Below, piece by piece: positions 1-11,349 of a stretch of DNA of 64,000 nt. Origin of the DNA: Cephalotus follicularis (Eukaryota; Streptophyta; Magnoliopsida; Oxalidales; Cephalotaceae); the NCBI GenBank assembly GCA_001972305.1, contig BDDD01002389.1:1-64000 (forward strand). The letters run 5' to 3'. A program made the translations under genes and the position numbers. The notes beneath the pieces are model-generated. The model worked only from the letters and a program-made list of their open reading frames with translations. It searched no databases and was not told the DNA's origin. Within the stretch, counting starts at the first letter, position 1, and each line of letters begins with the position of its first letter.

Positions 1-727
1 AAGGAAGAGACACCTGTGAATCATGCAAGACTTCATGGGGCAGAGAAATTGGCCTTGTGTGTGTGTGCATGCATGTGAGTGGGAGTGTGTGGAATTTAGT
101 GCCATGTGAGGAGGGAAGGAAGAAAAGAGGAGGAAAGACTCTGCATAAAAATGTTCCACTCATTCCCTCTCATCCTGGTAATGTTAAGTTTGAGAATCAC
201 AGAGACAGTAGAGAGAAACCACAAAGAAAAGAGGGAAGAGGAGTGTTGTCCACTGTTGAAGCTTGGAGCTCAAGGTGGGATCTGTCCTTGGAGCTGTTGG
301 GCTTGGAGTTGGAGCTTCTGGGGAGCTCAGAACGTCACTGATTGGAACGAAAAGAGGTGGACTTACAGATTTCTAACTTGGAATCAAAGGTAGGGGAAGT
401 TGTAATGGCATTTTGTGTTTAAACTTACTGCATGCTCCATGAATTGAAATGCCTGGTTAGGTGAGTTGTAGCTACTGATTTTAGGACGTTATTGCTACTG
501 TTTTGGGGAGCTGTTATGCTTGTTACTGTGAATCAAATGTGATCAAGTGTATGCATGTTGAACCTTAACATGGAATTGGTTGCATGTTGAAATGTATGTT
601 GAACGTGTTGTTATATGGATGATATGACAACCTGTGGTTATATTCCTATCCCCGAGCTTGATTTATCTGCTTACCATGATTCGTTGGAGTAGTTAGATCG
701 ATTTGTATGCCACTAACTCGCAGAGCA

Positions 728-959
728 GCCGACTGTCGAAGGAAGACAGTCGACTGCCAATGGAAAGCAGTCGACTGTTCATACTTCGTACTGCCTAGAA
801 GATGGTAATCCGGGAATGTTCTCGTGTGGTGTACTGTAACAGTCGACTGTTGAAGAACAACAGCCGACTGCCTAATGGACAGTCGACTGGTAGAAGGAAC
901 CAGTCGACTACTGATACTGGTCAACCCAGAACAGTCGACTGGTAAGGATTCCAGCCGAC
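728..959. repeat. GTCGAC-core palindrome array, CAGTCGACTG class (G LTR)
   Basis: Cores GTCGAC, GCCGAC or GTCAAC start at 728, 749, 770, 842, 863, 882, 903, 920, 934 and 954. The commonest step is 19-21 bp. Flanks are usually CA and TG, which makes a 10-bp palindrome. The spacers between cores do not resemble each other. Confidence 0.85.
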
Positions 960-1752
960 TGGTTGGACTGCTGTTTGCCTAAAACGATGCGAAACGATCC
1001 CGATTCCTGTTAGGATGCATTTGAGCATTTGTATGCATTTGTATGTACTGTTTTACTGCCTGTTTGTACTGTTTGTACTCGAATTATGATTTCTAATGTG
1101 TTGTTACTTTAGAAATGCATAAGTGAATTGAAACTGCTAGTTTGAGTACAAAACGAATTTTGATATCGTATTTCCAAATATCTTTGGAAAACGATTTCCA
1201 CTACTGTACTGTTTAAAAGTATTTTCTACTGAAAATGCCTATTTTCAAATGTTGTCACTTTTGGAAACATTTTGGAAAACAACTGCCTATTGTGGATCTA
1301 AACGATCACCACTGTCCTGTTTACTGTACTGTTACTGCTTGAATTCACTCTTTGCTCTATGAATTGTTATGTGTTTATGCTTGCGCCACTAGTTGCATGG
1401 CGGAGGCTGCCAGCGCCGGCTAGTGGTAGGGTTGACCTAGGGGCCAGGAGCATGGCTAGGTAACTCACTGTACTGTTGCCTCGCTCGGTCGCCTGATGTA
1501 GGGGCCGGAGTGGGAGTGTAGCATGGGGCCAGGAGTTGGCGGTGCTACATACTGCCTGTTCTGGTCCTATGTGGACATACTGCCTATTGTAGTCCTATGC
1601 GGACATCCTGTACTGCCTGTTGGTCCTTCACGGACATTACTGTGTTTGTTGATGTAGCCCTGGCCGGGTTACTACGGTACTATTTCTGCATACATATATT
1701 TTCTTATATATGTACCATTGATATTTACCGTACTGTTAAATATATATATTCG

Positions 1753-1774
1753 TATATATATATATATATATATA
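1753..1774. repeat. AT microsatellite in G LTR
   Basis: This is a TA dinucleotide run. Matching runs occur at the same relative place in the F LTR (about 3769-3786) and the H LTR (about 52300-52335 and 52607-52628), so it belongs to this LTR family. Confidence 0.85.
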
Positions 1775-2327
1775 AACTGGAATTTCTACTGCACTGCATC
1801 ATCTATGCATTCATATCATGACATGCATTTAATTTTAATCCCGAACTGCTTTTATGACTTAGCCGAGTGAGGACAAAGGCTAACCCCCTACTTTACAGAT
1901 TGATGCAGCGGACTGTTGGATTGACACGGACGAAGAGCAAGCATTATGTTGTTCTTAGTTTTACTTCTCCTGTTATGTAATAAACTGAATTGTTTAAAGA
2001 TTTTTGATGTACCGTTTTTACGGATGTAATTTGTGATGGCTTTAAACTTGTACTATGATCACGCTCCGTTTTATGGGTGATTAACAATGATAGACTTGTC
2101 GAGTAGCATGTATTATGGGATGCACGTTACGGGTTACAGCTTATGAATTTATGCTTCCGCAACTGACTTCTGGTTTAAAGTTTAAATTTTATGGTTTTAC
2201 AGGAGCTGTATTTTATGTGTTAATTGTCTTTACTGCTTAAATGTCATTTCTCTTTAAACGGTGTGTGACACTTAACCACGGCTATAACAAGGTGAACCGA
2301 TTAACAACATTATGATCAAGTATGATG

Positions 2328-2800
2328 CTAGTACGAGTGAAAATTACCTCTCATGATGCCCTTGCCCTTGCCTCCCCGCTGCGAAGGTCCAGCTGCAGCC
2401 TCACTACTGCCTATAGGTCCCGTAGGTACTACTCCTTGTCTCTTCGGACAATCCCTCAGCAAATGATCAGAGGCTCCACACCTTAGGCACCATCTGTTCC
2501 ACTTCCAGCAATTCCTCAGCTGGTGATCCACGCGACCAGAATGTGTGGAACCTCCAGCTCTCGCATTCCTCCCCTGACTAGGGGTTCCACGGTTAGTAGT
2601 TTGTTGAGATGAATTCCTTGTACAATTCTTCATTATATGGCCAGTTGCTACAACTTCATGCATAACTTATTCTTTAACCAACAGTCTTTCACCTGATGGC
2701 CTGCACAACCATAGTAGAAACAAATCCCTGACTTTATATCATCTTCTTGACTCAGAGTTCCCTTAGTGGTTGTTTGCTGAGAACTATTCTTTGATGACTT
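2328..2800 (-). pseudogene. gag: Gag zinc-knuckle fragment of element F
   Basis: The fragment encodes the C-terminal part of a Ty3/gypsy-type Gag, which binds and packages element RNA. Reading on the minus strand, an open stretch at 2328-2663 contains a clear CX2CX4HX4C knuckle (CLRCGASDHLLRDC, about residues 70-85 of that ORF) followed by a Gly/Lys/Arg-rich tail. Just upstream on that strand, near 2680-2730, a second knuckle-like stretch (CFYYGCAGHQVKDC) has Tyr in place of the second Cys and is out of continuous frame. The capsid domain is not recognisable. Truncated by the G LTR. Confidence 0.6.
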
Positions 2801-3229
2801 GGTTGAAGAGCCACCATCTTGCCACTCTAACGGAGCTGGTCTAGTCTATTTAACTTGCTGAGTTTGAACACACAACTACCACATTTCCTCTAAGTGAGCT
2901 GTATTAGCAGCTATCTGCTGTTGAAAAGAGTCAGTGATACGATTCGTGTATGACCACTTTATCTCTGGCAGATGAATCGTGCTAGAAGCCATCTGCTGTT
3001 ACAAATATTCCGCAATTCGGGTCATCGGATCTCTCTCATCCTGGTGGATATTCATCCCTTGCGGAGCATTCGCTTCCTCAGAGGCATTTGCTCCAATGCT
3101 CTAGCACTAGCACATGTTCTCCTTCGGTCCATTTGTTCCTATAAGAAGGATGACTATTAGTCATAACTTTAGGAAAAACTACTTATTAATTTCCAAGGAA
3201 AATATCCTAGCTAAGCATGTATGGAATAT

Positions 3230-3241
3230 GCTTTGATACCA
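3230..3241 (-). other. Primer binding site of element F
   Basis: On the minus strand this reads TGGTATCAAAGC, a near match to the usual plant initiator-tRNA-Met PBS (TGGTATCAGAGC). It sits four bases inside the LTR end, which fixes the 5' LTR as 3246-5969 and the element as minus strand. Confidence 0.8.
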
Positions 3242-4545
3242 CTCTTGTCACACCCCGCTTTCGATAAACACATATAAAGGTGGTAAAGGCAAATAACATC
3301 AAGATTCAACTTATGCAATTATCATAAAATTTAAACTTTTCAAACAAGATATTAGTTGCGGAAGTATTAAAACTCATAAGCTAAAAAACACGGAACGTGC
3401 ATACCATATTGCACGCTACAAAATACATGTCTGTCATACTTAAAAGCCCACAAAACGGAGCGTGATCCAAAATACATTATCCAGCAATATTAGGAAACAT
3501 TTAAACCGAAAGTACAGTACACAACACCCATGCAATACATAACCAGTTTAACAAAATCCCAAAAGGACATAAACCCAAATAGAAACTTTATTAAAGCTTG
3601 CACTTCATCCATGTTGATTCCCAAAGCCGGTCCACAGCATCAATCTGTAAAATAGGGGGTTAGCCTTTATCCTCACTCGGCTAAGTCATAAAAGTAGTTT
3701 GGGATCAACATTAAATGCATGTCATGTAATGTATGTATAGTGATGCAATACAGTAAAATACCGGTTTATATGTATATATATATATATGAAAATATATATG
3801 TGTTTAACAGTATAGTAAAAATATCAGTAGGGACATATATATGAAAATATATGTATGCATTAACAATACAGTAGTAACCTGGCCAGCGCTACATCACAGT
3901 GACAGTAGTGTCCGAAAAGGACTGACAAACAGTACAGTAAGTCCACAAAGGGACCACAAACAGGCAGGTAGTATGTACAACGTCGCCAACTCTTGGCCCC
4001 ACGTTGCACTCCCACTTCGATCCCTTCTCCAGGCAACCAAGCAAGACAACAGTACAGTACTGTGAGTTACCCAGCCAACTCCTGGCCCCTACGTTAACCC
4101 TGCCACTAGTCAACGCTGGCAGTCCCCGCCACACAACTAGTACGGCTCAAGCACAAACACTGTAAATTCACAACGCATTAACAGTGAATAGTCACAGTAA
4201 TAGTGCAGTAAATAGCACAGTAATGATCGTTAGATCAACAGGCAGTTCATTTCAAACTATTTTTGAAGGTCGTAAACATTTGAAATATGTATTTCCAATA
4301 GATAGAAAATACTTTAAACCATTTTAGTAGTGGAAATTACTTTCCCAGTATGTTTCGAAAATATAACAATACTCATTTTATATTTTCGTACTCAAACATA
4401 GTAGTTTCAAACTCACATGTGCATTTCCAAATTAATATAACAGTTCATACTTATGAAATGCATACAAATGCTCTAATGCATCCTAATCGGAATCGGGATC
4501 ATCGCGCATCGTTTAGGTAAGAGAAGTCCAAACAGCATCCTAACA

Positions 4546-4807
4546 GTCGACTGGATTCCTTACCACTCGGTTGTTCTGGGTCGAGCAGTTCAAGGTAGTC
4601 GGCTGGTTTCTTTTACCAGTTGGCTGTCTATTTGGAAGTCGGCTGTTATCCTTCAGCAGTCGATTGTAACTGCACAACCGTTCATAACATCGTTCAGATA
4701 ACACATTGCCGCCACTTTCTGGGCAGGACAATGCATGAGCTGTCGACTTTCCCTTGACAGTCGACTGTTTCAGTTGAGTAGTCCACTGTCTTCCTTCGAC
4801 AGTCGGC
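4546..4807. repeat. GTCGAC-core array 1 in F LTR
   Basis: Cores of GTCGAC or close variants (GTCGGC, GTTGGC, GTCGAT, GTCCAC) start at 4546, 4598, 4619, 4638, 4659, 4742, 4760, 4781 and 4802. Steps within runs are 18-21 bp. The array corresponds to the one in the G LTR. Confidence 0.8.
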
Positions 4808-5646
4808 TGCTCAGCGAACCAGCAATATTAAATTCGATCTATCTACTCAAACAGATCATTGCAGGCTATACGTTCATATTCATAGGACATAACATCAGTA
4901 CTAGTTATCATATCTTCCATATAACACCACATTTAACATGCATTTCATCAAGCAAATCAACACCATGATTAAACTCAACATGCACGTACATAATCTCATT
5001 TAATCCTCAACAGTGAGCATGGCAGACGAAAACAGTAGTAACCATGTCATAAAAGTTGAAAACCACAGTTCATACAACCCGACATTCGATCACAGGACAT
5101 CCAGTAACTTTGACCTCAAAATACAAATATAACTTTCCCTACCTTTTGATTCCAAGTTAGGAATCTGTAAGTCCACCTCTTTTAGTACGAACCACAGCTC
5201 CTCCAAGCTTCCCAGGTCCGGTTTGCAAGCCCAGGTTCAAGCTCCAAGACCCAGCTCCTTTGATTCAACAGAGGGGGTAAAGTTCTCCCTCTTTCTCTCA
5301 CAAAATCTCTCCTGTTTCCTTCCCTCTACAATTTTTGCTTCCCTTCTAAAATCATAGTTTCTCTCAAGTTTCAATAGCTTGGCAGAATGGGGTAAAGAGA
5401 AGCTTTAAACGAAAAGCTCTCCCTCCTTTATCAACCCGAATTGCATGCCCATGTGCCATTTCCTTCACCCTTTGGTAACTCCTAAGTACCAAATGTCAAA
5501 AACTGCCTCAGATTCGGTCTGGACAGCATGCAAGTGTTGTCTCTGTTCCCTGCATGAGCCGCATGATGGTCAGGTGTCGCCCCATTTCTTTCCTGTCAGT
5601 TGCTGCATGTGATCACTTCACGTGTTTGCTGACAGAGTGTTGTCCA

Positions 5647-5766
5647 GTCGGTTGTCCTTACTCGATAGTCGGTTGGGAACTCGAGGCCATCTAGTCGACT
5701 GTTTCCACAAACAATCGACTGCCCCAGTATAACCATCCAGTCAGCTGTCCCGACAAAATAGTCGGC
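5647..5766. repeat. GTCGAC-core array 2 in F LTR
   Basis: Six cores start at 5647, 5668, 5694, 5714, 5740 and 5761, with steps of 21, 26, 20, 26 and 21 bp. This second block lies about 0.9 kb from the first, close to the start of the LTR in minus sense. Confidence 0.75.
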
Positions 5767-7302
5767 TGTTTGGGCATATTTCTTCCGAAATTCAATCCGT
5801 CATTTCTAGTGATATACCTCAACGTCCCTTAACATTACATAACTCAAACAACATTATGTAAAAGGAAAAATGTCCTCAAAGTCTGGAATTTCATCATTCT
5901 CATTAATTCCATGATAAGGTTACATCAGAATTTAAATTATTACAATGCGTGAAATTTTTGGGCGTTACAATAGAACTCAAATCTTAACTTTATTCAGAAA
6001 CGTGATGGTCTAAGTCATAACATAATTTGAAACATAGTCTGGAAACTTTAGCTTATCCAAAATTCAAACCCAATTCCGAAAACATAACCAAAATCTTAGC
6101 ATTGTTCAAATAACCGGGCTAAAAATGACCAACAAATAACTGAAACAGGGCTGGACCAATTCCTAGGTAATCCTCAAACACAAGGTGGATATCACTCTTA
6201 CACATTTCCCCGATGCTTCTGAAAACCTGCCGCATGGAAACAAAAAGTGGTTAAGCAAACCTCAGTACGGATAAGGAAATAAAACAGTAAACAGACATTT
6301 AAAAGATAACTATATCTGAACTTGAAATAACATAGTTAAATATCCTTTGTGATGTAAAGCAGAATATTTAAATAAAACAGTTATAAAAATCTTCATAACT
6401 TTTTGAAAAGCACAGTATAACAAATCATAATCCAAAACTTTTTCTAATTTCATAATTCCGTAACAGAGAATCTGATGTTTACATATATATAAGTTTGCAA
6501 GGGGTTCGCGAGGCTCACATGCTCTGACGGAAGGATATATATAAGTTGTCACGCGAGAACCACTAGCTTTGACGGAAGGACGTGTACGACACTACACAAT
6601 CAATCCAAACCTGAATACTGAATTCTAACAATAACTAGAGTATACTCATACGCCTCAAAAGGATCCATACCCTACCCTCAGGATACATATAAAAAGAGAC
6701 GACATAGACCGATAACATTGTCACGGTAAGTGTCATGTCCTCCGTGCCAAAGGAACATGCCTATGATACCTCATAGGTGGGTTTTTCTCTGTATGTTATT
6801 AAGCAAAAATATTATTTTATTATAAAACATAAACAAATTTTCTACACAATTCTGAACATATCATATCTGAATCTGAAAGTTAACATACTTTCGATGGTGA
6901 AAGCCATGTCCACAAAACATATTTTTTATAGTGGAAACCATGCTCGAATCATAAAATTAGTAATATTAAACTTCAGTAATAAAACAGACATTTTATAAAA
7001 CCGAAACAATTATCTGATAACAAAATCTGTACATTTTCATAAATCAAGTGCAGTATCAATTGTGATAGGTCCGTGACAAAAACGGTATTCATTTCAAATA
7101 AATCAAAGAGTAGCCAAGAACAAGAATATCTGTACCTTAGCGGTCAAAGTCTAAACAAATCAAAACAAATCAAAAGCACACTTGGAACCTCCTAACGTTC
7201 ACCACAGAAATTATCGAAACCTAGACAGATCAACCAAACCAAAAAATATAATCAAACAGATGTTAGAAAACTTGCCAGAATGTCACAGTACGCGTCCAAA
7301 GT

Positions 7303-7491
7303 GTCGACGTTTTATTACTAAGCGTTCGCGCTTTAGGGCAAAGTGTTAACAAAAAGGACCAAAGCGCACCACTAAACGTCCACATTAACATGGCATTTTA
7401 CAAAGTAAAGCCTCGACGGTTAACTCGAACACACTGCCCAAGCGTCGACGGTTAAAAACATAAGCGTCGACAGACTGCCAAAACATTCGAC
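7303..7491. repeat. GTCGAC-core array, GCGTCGACGC class (E LTR, block 1)
   Basis: Cores at 7303, 7324, 7345 and 7366 step by exactly 21 bp. Further cores are at 7378, 7412, 7444, 7466 and 7486. Flanks tend to AAGC and GCTT or GGTT rather than CA and TG. Confidence 0.75.
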
Positions 7492-8266
7492 GCTTAAGAC
7501 ATGCCAAACGATAAACAGTTTTCTACATGCACCGGGGTCTTCGTTTTGGATTGTAGAACATGCACAAAACTAGTTTTCTTAACACGAATCAGTAAAACAG
7601 TAATGTCATTTGGTATGAAACACTTCTATAATGATTTCAATGCATAACATAAGATTTACTGGGGGCATATATATATATATATATCAAAACAACTTGAGAA
7701 TATGTTTTCTGCTAAGACATTACCAAGTCAGTTTCATGAACCAAATCCGTTTTGCTTGTTATAACTCATCAAAACAGTAGTAGGTATGTCATAAAATATG
7801 GCTTTTTATTATTATAAACATCAGTATACATATATATAATGCATGAACAAACAATACAATGGAATAATAGCAGCAGATTAGCTCATTTTAAAACAGGCTT
7901 CATGTTTCATGACCAAAATGGATTTTTATCATGTTTTAGCACAAACTAAAGATCAATAATAGTAATATAGCATGAAAACTAAAACTTTTGTTTAGGAAAT
8001 ACCTTCTATTGAAGCTAAAATTTCGAAGAACAGTGGAGATAGAATGAGTGCTTCAGTGTAGAATAATGCATATGGTTTTGAAAAACAATGCAATGCATCA
8101 GTGATTTTTAAAGAGATAAAATGTGTGTATTGAATGCTGAAATCTGTGCATTTAAGACCCTTCCATATGTATAAAATGCGTCTGATAAAGGAGGAAAACG
8201 GATAATCAAAATAGGAAAACAATCACTCATTCCAAAACAGAAATACCATCCAAAACAATAAGGAAA

Positions 8267-8421
8267 GTCGACTAAAGCGTCGCCGGTTATTTCCAAAGCG
8301 TCGGCGCTTAAGGCCTTTAGTGAAAAAGCATCGATGTCAATTGCAAGGCGTCGACGTCTTACACTTCATAAACAAGAAATTTACACACAAAATGATCAAC
8401 TGTTAGCGCAAAAGCATCGGC
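8267..8421. repeat. GTCGAC-core array, GCGTCGACGC class (E LTR, block 2)
   Basis: Cores are at 8267 (GTCGAC), 8279 (GTCGCC), 8300 (GTCGGC), 8330 (ATCGAT), 8350 (GTCGAC) and 8416 (ATCGGC). Spacing is looser than in block 1, but steps of 20-21 recur. Confidence 0.65.
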
Positions 8422-8560
8422 GCTTTACGCCCTGGACAAAAAACGAAAACTCAAAAACAATTTCCAATTGGTCCAAAAAAAATTTATAACACATAAAACA
8501 CAAGCTATAAACATAACATAAGACAAAACAAACATGCAAGCAACGAAATGGGATATTACA

Positions 8561-9419
8561 TCAGCGCTTTAAGGCAAGGCGCCAGCGGTTAAGCACTCCA
8601 TATCAGCGATTAAAAACAGAAGTTTTTTGAGCCAATCAATTTGCCCTAAGCGGCGACACTCAGAAGAAAGCATCAGCGCTTTGATCCAAGGCGTCAACGG
8701 TTAAAGACTCGACATCAGCGTTTAAAAACATAAACTTTTGGGCCAATTAAAATTGCTCAAAGCGGCGACGCTCAACACAAACCGTCAGAGCTTTGTGGGA
8801 AGCATCGACTCCAAATTCAAGATCGTCTGCGCTTGGAACAGAACTTTCAAATTCAAATATCCAACGGACTCTTAAGCGGCAACCCTTTTGAAGAACAGCG
8901 TCGACGCTTTGCGCGTAGGAAACAAATTACTCAAAACGGTTTAATGAGCTGTTTTATGAGGCTACAAGTTCCAAGACTGATAGTACAACTTCCAAGACTG
9001 ATAGAACACCTTCCAAGACTGAAGCTACAACTCCCAAGGCTCATAGAACAAATTTCTAAACAGAAGTAACTATTTCCAAGGTCCAGATATTATTGCTATT
9101 AAAATCAAATTTAGCTACAAAGAAGAAAAATACAAGAAATTACAAAGAAGAACAAGAACATTCAAGCTAGTGAAAAATCAAGAGCAAAATCCAACACTTT
9201 CATATCATCATCAAGAAGCCTTTTCAAGATCAATTTTTATTGTTGAGAGTATTAAAATTTCTTGTAAACAAAATAGCCATACCAAACCTTTGAGAGGTTA
9301 GACAAAACACTTATTATTTTTGTAATCCACACTCAGGGGAGTGAACCCTTGAGATTGAGGTCAATCACCAAACATTATAAAGGAGCACCATATAGCCCCT
9401 GTAAAGATAAGTATATTCA
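8561..9419 (+). mobile_element. 5' LTR of copia element C1, interrupted and deleted
   Basis: This matches 50784-51900, the C1 3' LTR, in the same orientation, including the GCGTCGACGC-class array and the CTTCCAAGACTG minisatellite. The first 255 bp of the LTR are missing because E is inserted at 8560/8561; they presumably lie left of the window. Near the end this copy lacks about 260 bp present in the 3' LTR: the text runs from GTAAAGATA straight to GTATATTCA. It is followed by a PBS at 9422. Confidence 0.8.
8965..9048 (+). repeat. 21-bp minisatellite, 4 copies, in C1 5' LTR
   Basis: Four imperfect 21-bp units start at 8965, 8986, 9007 and 9028, each with the core TTCCAAGACTGA or a close variant. 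The 3' LTR has three units (51188-51250). The period equals the step of the nearby GTCGAC arrays. Confidence 0.85.
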
Positions 9420-9421
9420 AT

Positions 9422-9433
9422 TGGTATCAGAGA
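9422..9433 (+). other. Primer binding site of copia C1
   Basis: TGGTATCAGAGA lies three bases after the 5' LTR end (TATATTCA, 9419). It matches the initiator tRNA-Met PBS used by most plant LTR elements. Confidence 0.85.
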
Positions 9434-9480
9434 GAGGTTAGCTTATAATTCTTAATTGCTAGAGCTTTTAATGATCTAGA

Positions 9481-11300
9481 ATGACAATGAACATGAAAAA
9501 CAGTGAGAGTCAAAACATCTCTAAACCCTCATTTTTCGATGAAAACAATTATAGCCATTGGAAGGAAAAAATGACATTTTTCATTCAATCCCTAGATTAT
9601 AACTTGTGGGACCTCATTGTTGACGGTCCAAATCTTCCTACCATTAGGAGTGAAAATGGGGTTGTTCTTCCTAAGCCTAGGAATACTTATAATGATGATG
9701 ATAGGAGAAGAATACAAATGAATGCAAAAGCTAAGCATATAATTATTTGTGACATAAACTCTAGTGAACTTAAAAGAGTCTCATCTTGCAATTCCTCTAA
9801 AGAAATGTAGGATAGACTCGAAGTCACCTACGAAGGTACAAACCAAGTAAAAGATACTAAAATAAGCATGCTTGTTCACGACTATCAATTGTTCTCAATG
9901 AATGAAGATGACGACATTAAATCCATGTTTACTAGATTTACTAACATTATCAATGCTTTGCAATCTCTTGATAAAACATATTCTAATAGTGAATTGGTGA
10001 GATAGATACTTAGGTGTTTGCCAAGATCATGGTTGCCCAAGGTCACCGCAATCGAGTAGGCAAAAAATCTAAACATTCTTCTCTTGGAGGATCTTCTAGG
10101 GTCTCTCATGACGCATGAGCTAACTATGAAAAAGAGAGTCGATGATGAAGAGAAGGAGAAAAAGAAGAAAAAAATGGTTGCCCTAAAATCATGCGAAATT
10201 GATGACTCCGATGATGATGATGAAGACCTTGCTCTCTTCACAAGAAAGTTCAACAAGTTCCTTGCCAACAAAAAGAAGTTTGGTGGAAAACCAAACAAGA
10301 AATTTCATTAAAAGGGAGAGTCAAGCAAAAAGGAAGCAGTCGTATGTTACGAATGCAACAAGACGGGGCATTACAAGAGCGATTGCCCCCGACTAAAGAA
10401 TAAGGAATTCATAAAGAAGAAGAAATCAATGGTCGCTACTTGGGATGACATCGATGAATCAACTTCGGATGAGGACACACGGGAACTAGTAGCACAATTG
10501 ACTTTGATGTCTTTCGAGGAAGAAGAGAAGGAGGAAAATGACGAGGTAACTTACGATGAACTTATTATTATGTGTGAGAAATATAACTCTATGACTGCTT
10601 CTCTAAAGAAAAAGGTTAAAACTTTGACGAATGAAAATGATGAACTAAAAATGATTGATTTGACTAAGGAAATCAACTCTAAGGATGTAGAAATAGACTT
10701 TCTAGAAAATGAAGTAGCTCACTTAGGAGAAGAAAATAAAAATCTCAAGGTTGAAATAGAAGCCCTAAAGAAAACCTTTTCTAAGTTCTCAAGTAGTAGT
10801 GAAAAGCTAGAAAACCTTTTAGGGATGCAAAGGTGTGTATTTGATAAGGCCGGTCTAGGTTACGAAGAAATGAATAATGTAAAACTATATCAAAAATTCT
10901 TCGAAAGGACAGAAATAATAGAAAAGGAAAAGGTAGAAAAAGTCCCTTTTAAGAAGAAAGGTAAGAAAGTTACTTGTGAGTATTGTGGTAAGACAGGATA
11001 TATATCTTCTTCTTGTTATCATAAAAGAAATGCCATGACTAAGAAAAATGATATTAACTCTTGTAATTATTGTCGTAAATATGGACATGTATCATCTGCT
11101 TGGTTTCACAAGAAAATGCCATGAACAAGAAAATTGCAAATAATTCTTGTATTCATTGTGGTAAAATCGGACATAAATCATCATTGTGCTTTTATAAGAA
11201 AAATGACATGCATAATAGAAATAGCGTGAATAAAAGAAAAGTAAATGTCTCATGCAATAATTGTGGTAAACTAGGACACGTTTCTATCGCATGCTTTTAA
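9481..11300 (+). pseudogene. gag: Copia C1 gag: capsid, coiled coil and zinc-knuckle array
   Basis: This is a Gag polyprotein of Ty1/copia type, probably Sirevirus lineage, that would form the particle and bind RNA. The start at 9481 opens a capsid region with the family signature (SHWKEKM, then YEGTNQVKDTKISMLVHDY after a stop, LGSLMTHEL). A CX2CX4HX4C knuckle lies at about 10348-10389 (CYECNKTGHYKSDC). An acidic, coiled-coil-like region follows (about 10430-10840), then four further knuckle-like units between 10975 and 11296. Two of these are damaged: His to Tyr in the first, and the last Cys to Trp in the second. In-frame stops occur at about 9808, 10003, 10057 and 10309, and a frameshift lies near 11110. 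Non-functional. Confidence 0.85.
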
Positions 11301-11349
11301 AAAGTAAATGTCGTGCATGATTCAAACTTTGTTAGAATTAAGAAAAATT

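Larger units (their letters stand above)
1..2270 (+). mobile_element. LTR of element G (F-family gypsy), 3' part, plus strand
   Basis: This is a long LTR cut by the left window edge. It ends in GGTGTGTGACA and is followed by no primer binding site, so it is a 3' LTR or a solo LTR. The reverse complement of 3246-5969 matches it in order: the GAGGTGGACTTACAG block near 355, the GTCGAC array at 728-959, the ATGCATTTGAGCATTTG block near 1015 and the ACGCTCCGTTTTATGG block near 2060. It carries no ORF that looks real. The candidate TSD on the right is cttaa (2271-2275); its partner would lie outside the window. Confidence 0.75.
2271..3245 (-). mobile_element. Internal region of element F with gag remnant
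   Basis: This is the 5' internal part of a minus-strand gypsy element lying downstream (in minus sense) of the F 5' LTR and PBS. It carries only the C-terminal, nucleic-acid-binding part of Gag and is cut off at 2270 by the oppositely oriented G LTR. No protease or RT follows. Confidence 0.65.
3246..5969 (-). mobile_element. 5' LTR of element F (gypsy), 2,724 bp
   Basis: On the minus strand the LTR starts TGTAACGCCC and ends GGGGTGTGACA, with TG/CA termini. It is followed by the PBS at 3230-3241. It contains two GTCGAC arrays and a TA microsatellite, and it is collinear with the G LTR in inverted orientation. It interrupts the E LTR; the candidate target duplication on the right is ataga (5970-5974). 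Confidence 0.8.
5970..8560 (-). mobile_element. LTR of element E (Tekay-like gypsy), truncated
   Basis: On the minus strand the LTR starts TGTAATATCCC at 8560, like the B LTR start TGTAATACCC. It contains the conserved block with the twin hairpin (6230-6275) found in the B, D and K LTRs. Its distal end is missing because F is inserted at 5969/5970. It interrupts the 5' LTR of copia C1; the candidate TSD is tcagc at 8561. It carries two GCGTCGACGC-class arrays. No coding sequence is seen. Confidence 0.7.

Noticed and set aside
646..924. ORFs across the GTCGAC arrays reading as heptad repeats (QST..., DSRL...)
   Set aside because: A 21-bp step keeps the reading frame for seven codons, so repeated peptides arise automatically. 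Steps of 20, 22 and 28 bp break frame in every array, different frames are open in different LTRs, and the arrays lie in LTR DNA.
1861..1890. AGCC...GGCT stem in F-family LTRs as a counterpart of the twin hairpin
   Set aside because: The pairing is lost in H and the sequence is not otherwise similar, so a conserved structure is not supported.
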